From Achatina immaculata (taxonomy: Eukaryota > Mollusca > Gastropoda > Stylommatophora > Achatinidae), in assembly GCA_009760885.1 (NCBI GenBank), contig CM019702.1, positions 46,633,550-46,697,549 on the forward strand: a stretch of DNA of 64,000 nt, in the 5' to 3' direction. The notes beneath the pieces are model-generated. The model was not told the origin of the DNA, did not search any database, and saw only the letters and a program-made list of their open reading frames with translations. Positions 51,122 through 64,000 of the stretch are shown here, in pieces. Made by a program: the position numbers and the translations under genes. Every line of letters begins with the position of its first letter. Within the stretch, counting starts at the first letter, position 1.

Positions 51122-51575
51122 TTCAATTAAAATGTAATATCCACCCTCATTTATGCATGTGAAAGCTCTAAGACAACTAAGGAAATAGACAACAAATTAG
51201 ACTCTTTTGAAAACAAGTGCCTAAGGAAAATACTCGGTATAAAGTGGAACGAATTCAAGAGCTGCACAGAGATAAGGCAGATGAGCGAACAACAACCAGT
51301 CTCATGGGTGACCAGGAAAAGGAGATATGTTGCTCACGGGATGAGAAGAAACAGTCAGAGAATCCCAAAACAAGCTATCGAATCGAACACAGCAGGTCGA
51401 AGAAAAAGAGGTCGACCACGTGAAACTCTAAAGATGATATTGTTAAGAGATGCCAAATTAGTAGGCATAAAATCTCTTGATGAGGTTGAAAAGCTCGCTG
51501 AAAACAGGAAAACTTGGCGAACTATTGAGCGAGACCTATGTGACGTTTAACGGCACGGGAAGGATATAAGGCGTA
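51122..51575 (+). mobile_element. LINE family B 3' end
   Basis: The plus strand reads IDNKLDSFENKCLRKILGI-type sequence, then VSWVTRKRRYVAHGMRRNSQ and GRRKRGRPRETLKMILLRDA, ending RDLCDV and the conserved aacggcacgggaaggata terminus. The 89-codon frame at 51281-51550 is element-derived, not a host gene. It lies 23 bp past a hAT-type MITE. Confidence 0.75.
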
Positions 51576-52489
51576 AGATTGGAATTAATGGAAGTATTAT
51601 TTTACCCTGAAAACTGTTCTTAGTCTGTCGGTTAAGAGAAAAAATATAAGAATAAAGAAGAATTATTTGGAAGTAATTTTTACAACAGATAAAGGCTTAG
51701 AATATAACACATCATCTCATCTCTACATAACATGCGAGCATCACATTTAAGCTTTCAGTTTTACTTCTTGTACGGAGCACTCTAGAATGTAACCTTTGTT
51801 TATATAAGTAAATGAGAAACAGTTGTTTTTTTTGTTTCCTCCCCTTTCAGCTTTCATGTTCTGATCTAGTATTAACAAAAAATGTGCTATTTGTTAAACA
51901 TTTCTTTAGCAATATGCCTGTGAAATATTACTTGCTATTTTAATTTTCCCACCCAAAATTAAAAATAAATAAATAAATAAAAATTGCATGTTATTCTGTT
52001 GCCGGTAACAACCATCGTAACTGACCTTGACCTAACTAACTCTAATAATCCATTCTAACTGAGAAGTAAGCGTATCACACTCTAAACTTCACTTTACAAT
52101 ATAAACGCTGTTACCCTGTTAACTCTCTTATGCCCGCCGTCATGACACACTTCTCTTAACCCCTGTCTCGTAAGCACCATTGAACAGTTTTCCTTATATT
52201 TTTTTTCTGCATGGAATTCCGTATAAAAACAAGAACCCATACGCTCTTATAAGTGAGAATAGTGCAGGAAAATCACTTCTTCATGGGATAAGACGTTGTA
52301 ATAATTTTAATAAGTTTGTACTTTAGCCCCGCGCAGGTAAGTGTCACGAAATCTATATCTAGGCTTGGGTGTTAGGCACTGAATCACCGACCATTTTCGA
52401 AATGTCGACCTTTATTAGATTTTTTTTTTCCACCCCGTCTTTTGCTTGCATGATCATTGATTGCTGCCCGCTAAGGTGATGTATAGAGA

Positions 52490-52860
52490 GAGTATGGAAG
52501 AGACATGGGACTGATTTCTATACACAATGAGTAGAAATGGGATTGATTTTTCTACATCATAAGTAAAAATGAGACTGCATATAATAAGTATAGATGGGAC
52601 TAGTTTCCTACAAAATAAATAGAAATGGGACTGATTCCTGTATAAAATAAGTAGAGATTGGACTGGTTTCTGTAAAAACTAAAAAACAAAAAAAACATAA
52701 GTAGAGACGGGCCCGATTTCCATACACAATAAGTAAAGTTGTGACTAATTTATGTCTAGAATAAGTAGAGATGGGACTTACTCTTATATAAAATAAGTAG
52801 GGATTGGGACTTATTTCTGCATAAAATAAGTAGAGACAGAAAAATGTTCTACATAGAACA
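52490..52860. repeat. Diverged ~30-bp array
   Basis: Repeated aagtagagatgggactgatt then tctgtataaaat with many changes and one foreign A-rich break near 52680. Confidence 0.75.
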
Positions 52861-54949
52861 AACACAGGTATTTCCTGCATAAGACCAGTCAGTTTACTAT
52901 ATCTGCTTTTTATTATCGCTGGGGCTAGCCCTTCTTCATAATATAGTGTAACAAACAACAAATTAGCCAAGCATAGCGACATAGAAAGACTATTGCACGA
53001 ATATCCCTCAGTATATGAACAGTAAAATATTACAAATATTGTTTTGTGGTGGGCACAAGGTAAAAAATAACAGATGTGGTGTCATCCACGTCCAGAAAGT
53101 GAGGTACGAATTAGCAATTACTGCACGAGTTGCTATCAGAATAAATACAAAATGCTGCAAGTATCGACTTAGCCACGACAAATAAAGGCCAAGACTCACG
53201 GAACATTTGCAAAATGTGCCAGGTTTATAAAAGTATGTCAGAGCAAATAATAAAGCAATATGAATCGACCACATCAGCATATTCCTTCTTTATTTAGAAC
53301 TGTGATTTTCCACCAGCAACTTTACAAATGACAATCACAGTAATCCACATTAAAACTTGACAGAAATCGTTTATCGCGAGCTTTATAAATAGCACAGTTT
53401 CTGCCTTTCGATTTACTGTAATTATAAATGATAAATGAAAGGAAAGAGATTGTTCGTTTTTTCGGTTTTTATATATCTGTATGGAGAGTTGTAATTATCA
53501 CAAAACTTGCAACTATAAACGCCCCCACGTTCTAGCCAGCGAGAAACAGTTAAGAAATACAACTTTTACCATGGCATACAAAGATGAAAGTTGCATTTAT
53601 GATGTGATTATAACTCATTCATGTATACTTCACTTGCTAAGAAATAGTCTTAGAACACTTTTTTTCCCCCCAGTCAACCGCGGCGCGTTCGCACGCACAA
53701 TATAAAATATCAGACAATATAAAATTGTTTATTCAACTATTTCGATTCTCCTACCGCACTTTAATACATCCCCAACAAGCTGTCCGCCCTTCGTGAGTAT
53801 CTGCTCACTGCTGCGCGCGCTGTTCATACTGAGAGGAATGTATTGAAAGACTTCAGGGCAAGACCTATCATTGTTGACAGAATGACACATTAATATCTCC
53901 CAGAGAACGGAGCGCTTGTTTTAACGCTGATTGATTTAACCTTTCACACTCTGGGACTGGAGACTTAGAAACTGATCATGAAGGAGCTTGTTAATATATA
54001 TATACTCTCCCCAGCTACCTGAGAAAGTATTACTATTAACATTTTTATCACTCATCAAAGCTATTGAAAACGGACAGGATAATTGTTCATAATAAAAGTT
54101 CATCTACTCACCTTCAGCATAAATCTTTTTCCTATAGGATGGCGGTTTTCCGTTGTGATCTGTCAAACGTTGTAGCCAATGATTTCGTTCACCTTACAAC
54201 ACATACCATAGCTACACTTGTCAAAAAACAACAAAACAAAGCAGCACTTGGAAAGATGTTTTAGAGACTTGAAACTCGGGAGTACTGATGTAGCAATTTA
54301 TGTTTCGTCTTTGGCGGTTAATCCAGGAAACAATTTAATTCAAACATTCCTAAAAACAAAGTTAAAAAAAATCAGCTGGTCACACTACAGAAATAATATG
54401 CCGGAGGGAGATTTCCTGGAAATCGATTCGCACTTGATTGTTAATTAAAAATACTTTCAGTTTACCGAACATTTAATACGTAACAAATTTATCTACTGTG
54501 TCTCTAGTTCAGAACTACAGCCTCTCTACTCAAAACCTGGCACTGGAATAACAATAATTTTTTTTTAAAAGATAAAAAAATATATCAGTTATGATAAAGA
54601 AAACGAGATATCGGCTTTCCGTATAAAAAGTGTGTAACTGTGGTTGTGGTAAATAATGTGAGCTAAACCGCGAGCATTATGAGCAAAAAAACAAACTCCA
54701 AGGCCCGTCTTGGATCCAGTTGTCAATGTTTGATAGGCGAGCACACACGTACACACTCACTCACCATATGCAATTATTAATATTATTAATCTTGCTGCTT
54801 CGGAAGCCCTTCTGTGCCTAAGGGCAAAATAGCGACTGTTTGACTGAGTTCTAAACTTCACGACTTAGGCAAACACTAGGTCTTGTTGTACTGTGCCACT
54901 GTTAACTCCAAAAGCAAGTCCTTTACAATATACCCCAATAAACCACAGC
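52861..54949. other. Mostly unique non-coding sequence
   Basis: Less repetitive than most of the window. 53760-53960 is fairly CpG-bearing (gctgcgcgcgctgttcat) and holds a forkhead-type TGTTGAC near 53872. It could be a conserved non-coding element, by inference only. Confidence 0.35.
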
Positions 54950-55160
54950 CCGTCAATAGCAAACCTCTTTAGTCGAGGGGCGGTGACAGATTTATCCAAT
55001 CGCGATTGGGGGCACGCATTTTACAGCTCCTCCCTCGGTGGCGATCTTGTTAGGGGATGTTTTTCCCCCTCTGGAAAGGCGCGGCGACAGGCTGTCACTC
55101 ACTGGAGTATCGATCGATTGTGGGCCGTCGTTGTCGTCGCACATCGACCAGCGTGACTAT
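54950..55160. promoter_or_regulatory. GC/CpG-rich island with a perfect palindrome
   Basis: This patch is much richer in GC and CpG than its surroundings and is not tandem-repetitive. It contains GGGGCGG (Sp/KLF-like), the perfect 14-bp palindrome CCAATCGCGATTGG at 54996-55009 (two inverted CCAAT boxes around TCGCGA) and ATCGATCGAT-like sequence near 55111. It may be a promoter or enhancer, about 28 kb 5' of FoxA. Function is inferred. Confidence 0.35.
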
Positions 55161-55542
55161 GATGGGAATTAATGAGAATATCTTTGAGGTTAGTGCATAA
55201 TCAAGAGAGAGAGGGGGCAGAGAGGCGAGCTTTGGGCTCTTGTGTGAGTGTGTGTCTGTGTGCGTTTGTGTGTGTGTACGTTCCCTTGTATCAGTACTTA
55301 CTTATAAGGACCTCCAAAAAATGAAAACTGATGGATTGAATATTTCTCCATTAGATATTAGACATTAATAGGTTAATGGCCTGTAAAGTCTTCATGTGTT
55401 TCCTTTTTTAGTTCCCTTTGATCTACGAGGTCCCAATCTTTGCAAAAGTCCACTATCAAAACTCTCTTATATGTGACCATGCCCATTATATCTACCAGAG
55501 ATGAAGACACTGTCCGATGTGGAAATCTTCCACCCAAGTTGA

Positions 55543-55833
55543 CATATTAGGTCAGGATTGGCGAAGCAAAGCTCAAGAAGACCCTGGTCCCACCTTTCCA
55601 TTGACACCCCCAGTAACATGCCCAGACTGGCTAACGGGCTGAGATCGCCCTAGTCCCCACCACGTCATGTCTGCTAAAGAAGTATTGCATAGCTTCTGGC
55701 AGTTCTTTAGATGAATTCAGCGAATGAAAAAAAAAAGTCACCATAGCCCGTTCCCACGGCGACACGATGCTGCGTCTCAACACCTTCACAACATCGGCTG
55801 CAAAGTACACAAGCCGGATTAGAAGTAGTCAAG
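55543..55833 (-). repeat. Interspersed repeat X, copy 4
   Basis: Reverse orientation. It shares gctaaagaagtattgcatag, accctggtcccacctttcca and cccgttcccacggcgacacg. It is the most diverged of the five copies. Confidence 0.65.
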
Positions 55834-56379
55834 TCTTCATTATATCTTTTCTTAAATGCTTTTGTATTCCTCTTTCTGAAAAAAAAATGCTTTCACACAT
55901 GTCTTCGTGGTACCTGCCTTACTACAGTTAATCCATAAGTGATGATTTGTGGAGAAATAGTGACCCCCAGATAAAGCACGTGGATATCAAAGACGGGAAC
56001 AGCCGATGTAGTAGTGGAAAGACAAGGGATTTTAACTAATTATATGTTACGAAACACCAACACAGTCTTGGTACAGTTATCTTATCACGTGACGTTTGGA
56101 ACTTAAGGGAGGACCCACTGAACCTAGAAATTATGTCACATGAGATCAGATGTTCATTACTGGTGGAGATAACGTCTGGAACGGCTACCAAGGGGGTCAT
56201 AAAAAAATGGAATCCCTTGAAAGAAGTCAACTGTTTAAAACCTTTTTATGCAACGAAAATGGATAAAGACACGATGAATTACTGCAACTAAAGGAGAAAG
56301 CGGTTCTTCAACAAACACTAAACTTGTTTGCATTATTCGAAACACAGTCTACGTGAAATGACTTAACATCCTGAAATAG

Positions 56380-56530
56380 ACAGGATGTTTTGTAAGAAGT
56401 AGCCAAAACGGAAGCAAATCGTGGGACACTAATCCGGGCATCAGAAGAACAAAGATCATATTCAAATAACGTCTTTTGAAATGAGATGTCGCAGAAGAAT
56501 CCTCAGAATATCTGTAAATGAGGGGCCACA
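56380..56530 (+). mobile_element. Very degraded LINE fragments
   Basis: The stretch ending tttgaaatgagatgtcgcag reads FEMRCRRRILRIS, resembling the xMxxxRRILRIxW block of LINE C-termini. A second scrap with cattttcagaatatctgtc lies at about 57230-57330. No longer homology was followed, so the call is tentative. Confidence 0.35.
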
Positions 56531-56694
56531 AAAGTATCTTAGAAGAACTGGATGTGGATGAAATCTGGCTCCTCCATCAAGAAGAGGAAGTTACCCTACC
56601 TTAGTTGCAATAGACAACATATTGACTTAGACCAATTTTCCCTACGTGGTGTGTACGCAATTTGAATGTTTTGGGGGCACTTAGAATTTGTACT

Positions 56695-57035
56695 TGTATT
56701 CGTACTTGTACGAACTCCCTGTAACTTCGATCTGTTGTTCTTTACAGCCGATGATGTAGAGGTGTTGAGGCACAGCATCGTATCGGGGGTTATGGCGGCT
56801 GCTTTTTCAGTCCCGGAGTACAGCTAAAAAGCAGGGAGTGTGCAATGCTTCTTTAGCAGACTCTACCACCATGGGGACTATGGCGATCCCTGCCCCGTTA
56901 TCCAGGCTAAGCCTGTTACTGAAGATACCACGGAGAGGTGGGTCAGGGTCTCGGTCAACTATGGGTCGCTAACCCTAACGCTAACATATCAGCTATGGGT
57001 CTCTGATTGCCTCATCGAGTGTCTTCATCACCCCG
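56695..57035 (+). repeat. Interspersed repeat X, copy 5
   Basis: Close to copy 1 (tacgaactccctgtaact; agcagactctaccaccatgg; gggtcgctaaccctaacgct) and ends like copy 2 (gtgtcttcatcacc) before a C-run. Copies 4 and 5 lie about 0.9 kb apart in opposite orientation. Confidence 0.75.
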
Positions 57036-60000
57036 CCCCCCCCCCCCCCCTTTGCAGTTAGAATATATTTATACTTTTTTTCAGAATTTGGTTGACTGTT
57101 ATATTTCAGGGGCCGACCATCAAAATCTTTGAGGCGTTGAAGTAGGGGATGATCTCCAAAAAATGGTTGGGAAACACTGACTTAGCAGAACACTAATGGA
57201 AAGTATGTTTCCTGGGAAACGAGAGAGGATGCAGCATGGCCGGAACATCACTGACACTCTAAACACCACACTCCTGCCATGGCTACAAGGCATTTTCAGA
57301 ATATCTGTCAAGAGAGCAATATTCGTTAACGAACACGCCATTTGAACGAATGAAGTTAATATGTGGGATCTCTAAAGTTAGAGGACGCCAACATTGCCAA
57401 GAGAAGACGAAACAAAAGAAGATGATGCACAAAGTAAACGACCAGAGAAAGACCAAATTATAAACTCATTACCGATAAGTTTTTCCCTAAAGGTTTACAG
57501 ATAACACAAGAGTTGGCTCTGGACATATTATTTTCTCGTTCTTGTTTTATAGTCATTGACACGGAGCTTAAAGACGAGATGTCATTGACCACATCTAATT
57601 TATCTATATGTATAATTTATACTCCTTTCTGTTGTGTATATTTTAGCCATTACTCCCCGCGTATAGGTTAAGCCAGTTGTTTCTAATAACGAAATAGATG
57701 GAGATGAATGGATAGAAAGAATGGGAAAGTGTGCAGAAGCAAGAATGGCAGAACAATCCAATTTTTCAGTGAGAGTCTTTTTCAAGGATCATATAAAAAA
57801 AACAACACAACAGATAAAAAAAAAACACACACACACACGCAAATGGATGGACAAATTAAACACTTGGGGTTTTTTTCTTCTTCTTTTTATCTCATTCTTT
57901 TAAGAAAGATGGCACAAAATGCAGCAAGAGAGACGTAGGTAAGCACAAATTGAAAGCATAAGACTGACTGAGAAATGAGGTAAAGGGCCTAAGCAAAAAA
58001 CTGCAGATAATAAAAGTGAGAAAACAGTACAGGGAGGGGAGGATGAAGGAAGGTTCAGAATGAGTAGAGAACATAGAGAGTACGCGACTGCTCACTTAGG
58101 ATGAACCGTGTTGACTTTCCTACACAGGAGTCTCGAACTGGCAGCCAGAGAGACCTTTCTTTGACCCACGAAATACATGACGTCATCAAAATAGTTTGAG
58201 CTTACATAAACTTCTTTTGTTAAAATCGTGTAAAACATTTTTATAAGACTTGGGAAAACAAAAGTTCACTGAAAACTATTAGTTCATCTTTGCTTCAGAA
58301 CTATTACCTTTTAATGAATGTATACGAGTATGTAAGTTGGCAACAATTACTTGATTTAGATGCGGCCTGCCATTCGTTTCCCGCATGCAGTCGTGCCCCT
58401 TGAGGCCACTGAAGGTAGACACCCCAGGTACAGTATAATGCTGGTGTAGACTCTATTCTGTTGTGTAATGTTAAGCACGAACATTGGACTTAGAGCTAAT
58501 ATGCTCAAATGCCGCTCAGATCTGTCAGTGCTATGTACAGTGAAACATCCTACAAACATCCAACCCACTCTAACCTCCGAGCACAGATCTGGCCCAGGGA
58601 GAGGAACTGAAAGAAAAAAAAACTGTGGGGCTCACACTCAAGCCCAAAGAAGACCGGTGACTTCGTCAAGTCGACATGGCCGCAGATTTAGCATGACCAA
58701 CGTTTCTTGAACGCTGAAGAGGAATATGTACCACGGAGGCCCATTTATTTGTCTTGCAGATGGCATAGATCATCGATATCAATTCTGGTGGTGAAGTAGT
58801 TTTGTCGGGCTGTAGCCAAAGATCAATTAATTCAAGTTTTGTATTATATGCCAGCATTTGTATTAACTAGACTATACTTGAGTCTATGAAGTTCCTTTTC
58901 TAGGTTCAAGAGTGTAGTCCTATTAAATATGGAGTCTGAGCCCTACGATCAAAGAGTCCGCAAGTTTGACAGGTCGTAGCTTCCCTGTAGATGTATAAAC
59001 TCCGCACTGGCGTGGAGTGTTCTTTCCGTACAGACAGTCATAAATGTATTTGCTCCCTATGGTCGCTTGAACGGAACGACATTCTGAGAATAGGTTCAGA
59101 CTGTCACAGGACCAGCACTTATCAGCGTGCGGGCCTTGCTTACTTCAGTGATTCTCGGCCTTTTAAAATCCCCGGAGCAGTTTTTCAATTATATATAAAT
59201 TATATGCAATATCTCTATGTCATAAACCCTCAACTATTTTTATTCAGTAGATGACACTTAATTAGATAATGATAAGGCGGACCACAAGCTAGGAGCCACT
59301 CTTTCCTGACACATGTCTTCGAGAGATCACGTTATTTCTCACTGACTCTCATTTTTAGCAGCCGTGTCTTGTGATACAGTCTGCCCATGCTCAGTCAGGA
59401 CATTCGTCCTTGTCTTGGCATATAATCGGCTAACAGATAAGTCTAGTCTTGTGCATCACATCACATCCGTGTTCTTTTGTACACGCGAGTCCATCTTTTG
59501 CAGCATGTAGAACAGACTTGAAGCCCTTAAGCTTCCAGAAACTACAGGCTGAAAACTGACATAGGTCTACTTTGGTCATGAAAGAACAGTCTGGAACCCC
59601 TGCCATGGAAGAACAGCATTATCCACTGGACGTCCACAGATCATCTCCCTTCAGTCTTATTTGTCGCTTCGGTAGTCTTCTTTTGGTTCAGCAGCTATAT
59701 TAACATCACTGATGTTACACAACTATGATATACATTTCCCATTCATTCAAGCTCACCTAATTTGGAATCCCCCCGAAGTTCCACAGAAAACAGCCAATAA
59801 AACTGTCAAGTACTGGCACTGTAGGTTCAAGGAAGGCAAACACTGCAGCCATACATAGTGCTTTACTGCACTGCTCCGGTCAGTCTTGTGAGATTTCATG
59901 GGTATAACTGTATGTTCGCTGGGAACACGAGATGAGACCGTAGCTCTGGAGAGGGCATTCATATTTTTCCTGTTAAGAGGGGAGCTTTAATACCTTCTGT

Positions 60001-60279
60001 CCATCTCCGCGGATGGAAAATAGTTTTGCTAATCATCTCCTTCGTAGGCTTCACAAATGAAAGATAACCAGAATAACTTCTGTTTTTACTTCGTGCAATC
60101 ATGTCGCCTTTAGTACGTCTTCTTTGGTGGCATCCTCGTTACATACTTGTATATATATATATATATATATAACAGCAGTTGTCTTAGTCTGGCAGTTCGT
60201 TAGAGTGCAATTATGTGGGTCTGTATTGGTTTCTTAACTTGATTCATTAGACTAACATGACAAGTTACATCTTCTTACC
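57036..60279. other. Non-coding stretch; nothing firm
   Basis: Degraded LINE scraps at 57230-57330, a possible hAT-like end near 59146 (cagtgattctcggcc) and a (TA)n at 60151. No credible gene. Confidence 0.4.
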
Positions 60280-60875
60280 TTATATCCTTCCCGTGCCGTT
60301 AAACGTCACATAGGGCTCGCAAAGTAGTTCGCCAATTTTTCCTGTCTTCGGCGAGTCTTTCAACCTCATCAAGGGACTTTATGCCTGTTAATTTGGCCTC
60401 TCTTAACAATGACCTCTTCAGAGTTTCACGCGGTTTGCCACTTTTTCTTTGGCCTGTTGTGTTCCACTTGATACCTTGTTTTGGGATTCTCTGATCATTT
60501 CTTCTCATCAAGTGACCAACATATGACCATCTCCTTTTCCTGATCACCCATGAGACTGGCTGTTATTCAGTCATCTGTCTTATCTCTGCATTATTCTTAA
60601 ATTCGTTCCACTTGATGCCGAGTATTTTCCTTAGGCATTTGTTTTCAAAAGAATCTAATTTCTTGTCTATTTCTTTAGTTGTTTTCCAGCTTTCGCATGC
60701 ATAAATGAGGGTGGATATTACATTTGAACTGAATAGTCTTAACTTGGTTTTTGTGCTTATAACTTTTGAATTCCATATGTTCTCAAGATTCTTGAAGATC
60801 GATGCTGCTTTTGCAATTCTGATCCTAACTTCCTTTCTAGTGTCACCATCCTGGTCTATGTAGCTGCCAATTACA
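60280..60875 (-). mobile_element. LINE family B, well preserved
   Basis: The minus strand holds two long frames. 60916-60563 includes SYIDQDGDTRKEVRIRIAKA and ENKCLRKILGIKWNEFKN; 60547-60299 includes MIRKRRWSYVGHLMRRND and ends in RALCDV. One stop near 60560 separates them. It is the least decayed B copy here. The 5' truncation is near 60870, at the same YLGSYID region as in the 44555 copy. Confidence 0.8.
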
Positions 60876-61287
60876 TAACACGTCATTATTTTTAAAGTTA
60901 ATTTTACAGCGTCCAAGGCCTGAAAAGGCGATTGTTTTATTTATTGCTACCTCCTGTAAGTTTCCAATGGACGTCCTAGCCATTTTCTTCAGAACGTTTC
61001 CAAGACTCTTCTGCCTCTCCTTTGCATTGTCCGTCCCGACTTGATTATTGCACATCCTTTTTTTTGTGCTACTTACTTTGTTACGTTTTTTCTTTGCAAA
61101 TGACCCACCTTCTTCTGTCTAACACTAACCACACTGGCTCGATGTATATTATTGTCAGTGTGTCAACCATGAGTCTACGTATATGTCTAATATTCACCAG
61201 TATGTTCGGGGGAAGCTCACGGAGAAATTGTCAGATAACACTGCTAGAGTTTTGAAAGTTCAGCAAAAGAAAGCACTGAATGTTTCT

Positions 61288-61405
61288 CAGTAGATTGTTT
61301 ACATTCAGAAGTATGACTGTTTACATTCAGCAGTATGATTGTTTACATTCAGCTGTATGATTGCTTACATTCAGCTGTATGATTGTTTACATTCAGCTGT
61401 ATGAT
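61288..61405. repeat. 22-bp tandem repeat, five units
   Basis: Unit gattgtttacattcagctgt then at. Confidence 0.92.
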
Positions 61406-61544
61406 CTCCATTGCGCGAAGAGTTATTTGCATGACTATTTCGAAGGTGCTATAGAAAATCTTTGTCCCGTAGCATTTGCCTGCCGAAGGGATGTGAAGTG
61501 TTAGTGCCTTCACATTTCTAGCCTACTACAATATTTGAGTTGGG

Positions 61545-61713
61545 TATATCAGCTTCTGTCCTCGCTGCCTTTGTGTTTCCCCAGGGAAACTCCAGTACCC
61601 ATATTTTGAGACTGGGTGCAGGTCGGTCAGAAAAATATCCCAATGAGCGCTAAATCGAACCAGGGACCTTCTGATCGGCAGGAGGATACACTAACCACTA
61701 CGCCACAGCGACA
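61545..61713 (-). mobile_element. Second tRNA-derived SINE family
   Basis: On the minus strand it begins GTCGCTGTGGCGTAGTGGTT (A-box-like) and carries GGTCCCTGGTTCGATTT (B-box-like). The body (CCAGTCTCAAAATATGGGTA; GTTTCCCTGGGGAAACAC) differs from the SINE family at 39580. No intact tRNA fold or CCA was checked. It is a repeat, not a functional tRNA gene. Confidence 0.6.
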
Positions 61714-61789
61714 TCTCCTACGGTATAGTACTAGTTAACACTAAATAGCCAAGCAGATGTAAGCGGACTGGCCACGGGTTCTTGAAAGA

Positions 61790-62030
61790 CCCCAGCCATT
61801 GCTGAGACAGCCACGCCTTGGATTGGACATCTGAAGGAAAGAGAAACAAAGGTAGACCAAAGACAGCCTAGCGAAACACTGTGTAAGCTGAGGTTGCAGC
61901 ATGCAACAGCTGGGACACCGGCTGACTGCAGACCGTTATAAAGCTGGGGAAATCCACTGACGCTGTCCTTTCTGCTTCCAGGACGTGCTGGACAGCAGTT
62001 TAGTAACCGATCACCATCAGGAACGTGGAT
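61790..62030 (+). mobile_element. Degraded LINE 3' end (TSEGKRNKGRPKTA type)
   Basis: The frame includes ALDWTSEGKRNKGRPKTA followed by stops, and later SWDTG and LGKSTDAVLSASRT. This follows the common C-terminal order of non-LTR elements: TPxGKRxxGRP, then a W-containing region, then a terminal LxA segment. Confidence 0.5.
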
Positions 62031-63976
<1,946 letters not shown>

Positions 63977-64000
63977 GTCTGGTGACAGTATGAAAACTGA

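Noticed and set aside
59146..59180. Possible second U2 5' end (ttctcggccttttaaaat)
   Set aside because: The match stops after the CTTTT and is better explained as a hAT-type terminus, cagtgattctcggcc.

Overview
The window is animal genomic DNA. It contains one recognisable host protein gene in 64 kb, a spliced forkhead-family transcription factor of the FoxA (HNF3/fork head) class on the minus strand. Everything else is non-coding sequence loaded with AT-rich microsatellites, minisatellites, 5'-truncated non-LTR retrotransposons, tRNA-derived SINEs and small DNA transposons. The FoxA sequence type, long GATA tracts, several RTE-like LINE families and tRNA SINEs suggest a lophotrochozoan, most likely a mollusc and perhaps a gastropod. 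That placement is inference from sequence style, not a database match.

Layout. Bases 1-20,400: repeats in non-coding DNA, with a U2 snRNA-like structured sequence (about 2497-2713), two RTE-like insertions with visible target-site duplications (5637-6527 and 10450-11240), and a 541-bp GATA/GACA tract (11741-12281). 20,400-23,640: 3' flank and probable 3' UTR of FoxA, with a 23-bp minisatellite and a diverged ~40-47-bp array. 23,642-26,541: FoxA. Its main coding exon is 23642-25089. A short first coding exon of 14 codons plus one base lies at 26499-26541, beyond a 1,409-bp phase-1 intron. 26,700-64,000: upstream flank of FoxA, gene-poor, with five LINE groups, a SINE family, a hAT-type MITE with an 8-bp target duplication, a five-copy interspersed repeat of about 300 bp, and many tandem arrays.

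Function. FoxA proteins are DNA-binding pioneer factors of endoderm and gut/foregut development. A single developmental regulator in a long non-coding neighbourhood fits the usual pattern of such loci, and the non-repetitive CpG-rich patches (for example 54950-55160) could hold its control elements; this is inference. Most open frames in the window are products of tandem repeats with unit lengths divisible by three, or decayed retrotransposon reading frames. I found no second host gene and no bacterial or viral system.
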